Part shown: one piece after another, positions 61,250 to 64,000 of the stretch
Position numbering within the stretch: the stretch's first letter is position 1
Layout: each line of letters opens with the position of its first letter
NCBI GenBank assembly: GCA_030549335.1
Contig: CM060186.1
Coordinates: 19,893,189-19,957,188 of the forward strand
DNA from: Pontederia crassipes
Taxonomy: Eukaryota > Streptophyta > Magnoliopsida > Commelinales > Pontederiaceae
Length of the DNA stretch: 64,000 bases
Reading direction: 5' to 3'
Program-made: the position numbers and the translations under genes
The notes under the pieces: generated by a model
What the model was told of the DNA's origin: nothing
Databases searched by the model: none
Seen by the model: the letters and a program-made list of their open reading frames with translations, nothing else

Positions 61250-64000
61250 GACAAAAGTGCTTTCATAGTATACATGAAAGATGATCTCACGAGGATTCTC
61301 GATTCCTAATGAGATGACACATGATATATAAAAATGTCATAAGGGCAATGTGTGATTTCAAGATTGAAATCGGTGCACAATTAAGGGCAATGCGTGATTT
61401 CAAAATTGAAATTAATGCACAACTACTTTATATTTAAGAAAAGTAAAAGATCATATAAATTGCATAATTGTCATGACTAATAGTTTAGTCATTAAGATAT
61501 AGGTATTAAAAAAAGTACTTTTTATGAATGACAACATAATATGACTTAATGGAATAATTAAGTCAGCAACAAATAGTTATTGGTTGGACTAGAGTCTTCA
61601 AAGCTAAGGTGGCTAACGAAGAAGTTCATAGGATATATTATCGAGCATATCTTAGTATTTCAAAGTAGCAGTTAATGAGGCATAATGGAGCTTGATTTGC
61701 ATGTAAGAATATTTTGTGAGACAAAATTATTCTAAGACAAGAATTTTGGACCAAGATATGGTGCTGAAAAAATATGAAACTCTAGATAAGTCTAAGTTAC
61801 TACAGTTGTCGAGAAAAGAAATGTCATGATAGATATCAATAATTTGTGAAATTGAGTTTGAACAACTCAATATATTTTAAAGACCAAAGAAAAGACCGTT
61901 AAACTTCAAAAGTTGCAGAAGGAGAATGGAGAGCCTATATAAGACAACACTTAAGTGTTGAAGGCATTGTAATACAGATTACATTAAAGAGTTGGCTTCA
62001 CCGCACTCCAAGATGTGATATATGCGTTAGGTTCCATCTAGAAGTTTGCTTCACCGCACTTCAAAATGTGATATACGCATCTAAAGTATGTTGAATCTGT
62101 TCTTCATCTCAGTTTCTCTCTGCAAAAGAATTGAAGTTATGTTAAATGGTCGTGTGTATATTGAAAAGAACAAAAGAGTCTTTTCTGTTTTGAGAAAACT
62201 TGTTCTAATGACTTGTGTTCTAATTATAAGAATAATCAATGCACATACTCTATGTCATGTGTCTAATATGAGATTAAGACACATAGTAAACTCATAATTG
62301 GAATAAATAATTATAAACTCAGTATCTAACATATTAAAGTCAAGGATAATGCTATATGAGCATTATTTGATTGGTAAAAGAACTCGGACACCCTTTTTGA
62401 TAAGGTCGAGGATTTTGTTAGATAATTATTGAGTGTTGGAACACATAGAGAGGATGAATATTTGATAATATTCATTGATGATTATTCTAATTCTCCTATG
62501 TCAATCTCTTAAAAAAAAGGTATAATTAAATTGTTTGAAAAGTTTTTAAGAGATGTAAGACAGATGAGGAGAAAAGATTGGGAAAACCAATCATGTATTA
62601 AAGAACTGTAGAGGAGGGAACACATCTCCCGGGAATAAGAATTTTGCATTCAAGTAGAGATATGTAAGATATTACTATCGCCTAGGCATCACAATAGATG
62701 CGAGAATATAATTTTTTAATGCAATAAGAAGTATGTTGTCCCACTTGGATATGGTTAAAGAATTTTTAGCAGAGGCAACTGAGAGTTACATACAAAGTAT
62801 TCCCACTGAGTCCGCAATATTAATGCTATTAGTTGTGAATAGCAAGAAGCCTAAGTTTAAGTCATCTTCGAAAATAGAGATGTAAAATGCACACATTAAT
62901 TCCTAGTCAGTTTTGGGACAAGCTGGACGTGAGGATGGTAATGTATATGCTTATTGGATATTATGATAAGTCCAAAGAGTATATATGTTCTTCCATTTGT
63001 ATAGATGTCTCATATTGAATTAAAAAGCTATTTTTCTAGAAAATGAAAATGGAGCATGTAAAAAGGGATGATGATCCTTTAGTAATTTTATGAGACGGTG
63101 GAGTCTAACTCCGAAAATACACTATGCTATTCAACAGTGGGAGTTGAGACTGTATGTGATTTTATACCTTTGGAAGTAGTGGAGTGACCCATCATTTCCA
63201 TGAGTATAATCAAGCAACAAGAGGCCACAGACGAAACATGCGCAATTTGAATGTACTATACAGGTGCAAAGTTTTCGTGTTACTCCGTCGATGTTGATAT
63301 AGAAGATTGTACAGATCCTATTATTTATAGAAGTAATGACTTCTATTGAGTCAGAATCATGGGTGGCCACCATGATACAAATGGACTCAATCGATCGGAA
63401 CGGAGTATTGACGCTATGTGACATGCTGGCAAGTAGGCAATGTACATAGGGTGCTAATGGGAATTCAAGAGAAAGCATCAGTTCGATGATACTCATGATA
63501 GCACATAATGAGATTGATTGATAAGGATTATACTCGGCAAGCCAGAATAAATTTTCAGGGAACCTATTATCTATTTACTAAGGATATGTCAAGATAATTT
63601 TAGTAATTGGGATATGTACATAAAAATCTTACTTAATGAAGAACAGAGTAAGTATGTACATTTGTGAACATGATTATTCAAGAAAGATGATGAAGAGAAT
63701 AAGATAGGTTGAAAATTTATGAGTGTCTTAAAGAAACATCACATAGTGGTAGAATATCATGTGATGGTGATCCAATTTGTGTTTGTTGGAAACAAATTGG
63801 ATAGACATCATGAGTAGTGGGAGCAAAGTTGAAATAGCGTCACTATATATGTATGTGACATTTTGCTCATAAAAATAATGTCATAGTGCTCAAGTTGAGT
63901 TGAAAATTTGAAATAAGGAAAATAGATAAGAAATATCCTATACTATTTTAAATTATTTAGACAGAAGCTCAAGGATATTGAGTTAGAGTTGAATATAGTG
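61250..64000 (+). mobile_element. Heavily decayed Ty1/copia element, runs off the right edge
   Basis: Plus-strand relics in copia order: a gag-like stretch (about 61240-61450, weak); a pre-integrase piece near 62090-62190 (SQFLSAKELKL-like); an integrase piece at 62425-62485 (SVGTHREDEYLIIFIDDYSN) and at 62730-62850 (MLSHLDMVKEFLAEATESYI); and a reverse-transcriptase relic near 63850 (YVCDILLI where YVDDILLI is usual). Every frame is broken within tens of codons. At 61990-62080 the text TTCACCGCACT(C/T)CAA(G/A)ATGTGATATA(T/C)GC is repeated twice. Confidence 0.6.

Overview
The window is nuclear DNA from a flowering plant. It is AT-rich and intron-containing, and it holds two related G-type lectin S-receptor-like kinase (S-RLK) loci among nested plant transposons: Ty1/copia, Ty3/gypsy chromovirus, CACTA, hAT, Mutator-like and PIF/Harbinger-like. 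I see nothing bacterial or organellar. The species cannot be told from the sequence.

Layout. 1-930: decayed gypsy pol on the minus strand. 1499-1999: fold-back Mutator-like MITE. 3368-16469 (minus): S-RLK gene 1. I rebuilt it as 8 exons whose lengths sum to 2448 nt (815 codons plus stop). Its signal-peptide exon lies about 9.1 kb upstream of the lectin exon. That first intron holds a rearranged SIRE-like copia cluster (7956-16058), which itself carries a small MITE. 16551-29772: a tandemly duplicated segment of about 1.7 kb lying upstream of gene 1; its first copy was split by a Tekay/Del-like gypsy element (18223-27887, about 2.4-kb LTRs, TSD AGGTT). 29773-39332: mostly featureless AT-rich DNA with a copia LTR end, a CACTA terminus and a hAT MITE. 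39333-43758: degenerate Tork-like copia between 280-300 bp LTRs, apparently inside older gypsy debris. 44480-45144: Harbinger-like MITE.

45797-56830 (minus): S-RLK locus 2, a paralogue of gene 1 in the same orientation and sharing its 3' flank. It is a pseudogene: its kinase exon is split by an 8.8-kb gag-only LTR element (46312-55107, LTRs of 3357 bp each, TSD AGATT), it carries three frameshifts and a stop, and no lectin exon is visible. Its 5' side is replaced by a short LTR/PBS remnant that received a complete 1.8-kb CACTA element (57826-59646, TSD TGA). 61250-64000 is a decayed copia element running off the right edge.

Only gene 1 looks able to encode a host protein, a plasma-membrane receptor kinase with an extracellular bulb-lectin/SLG/PAN region. 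The most unusual observations are the 9-kb transposon-filled first intron, the gag-only element whose LTRs share an apparently identical 1.75-kb core between clearly diverged ends, the scrambled filler at its insertion junction, and a TCGGTCGACCG-type motif that recurs in several otherwise different repeats. All exon boundaries come from reading GT-AG sites, phase and paralogue comparison, with no transcript data; coordinates may be off by one or two bases.
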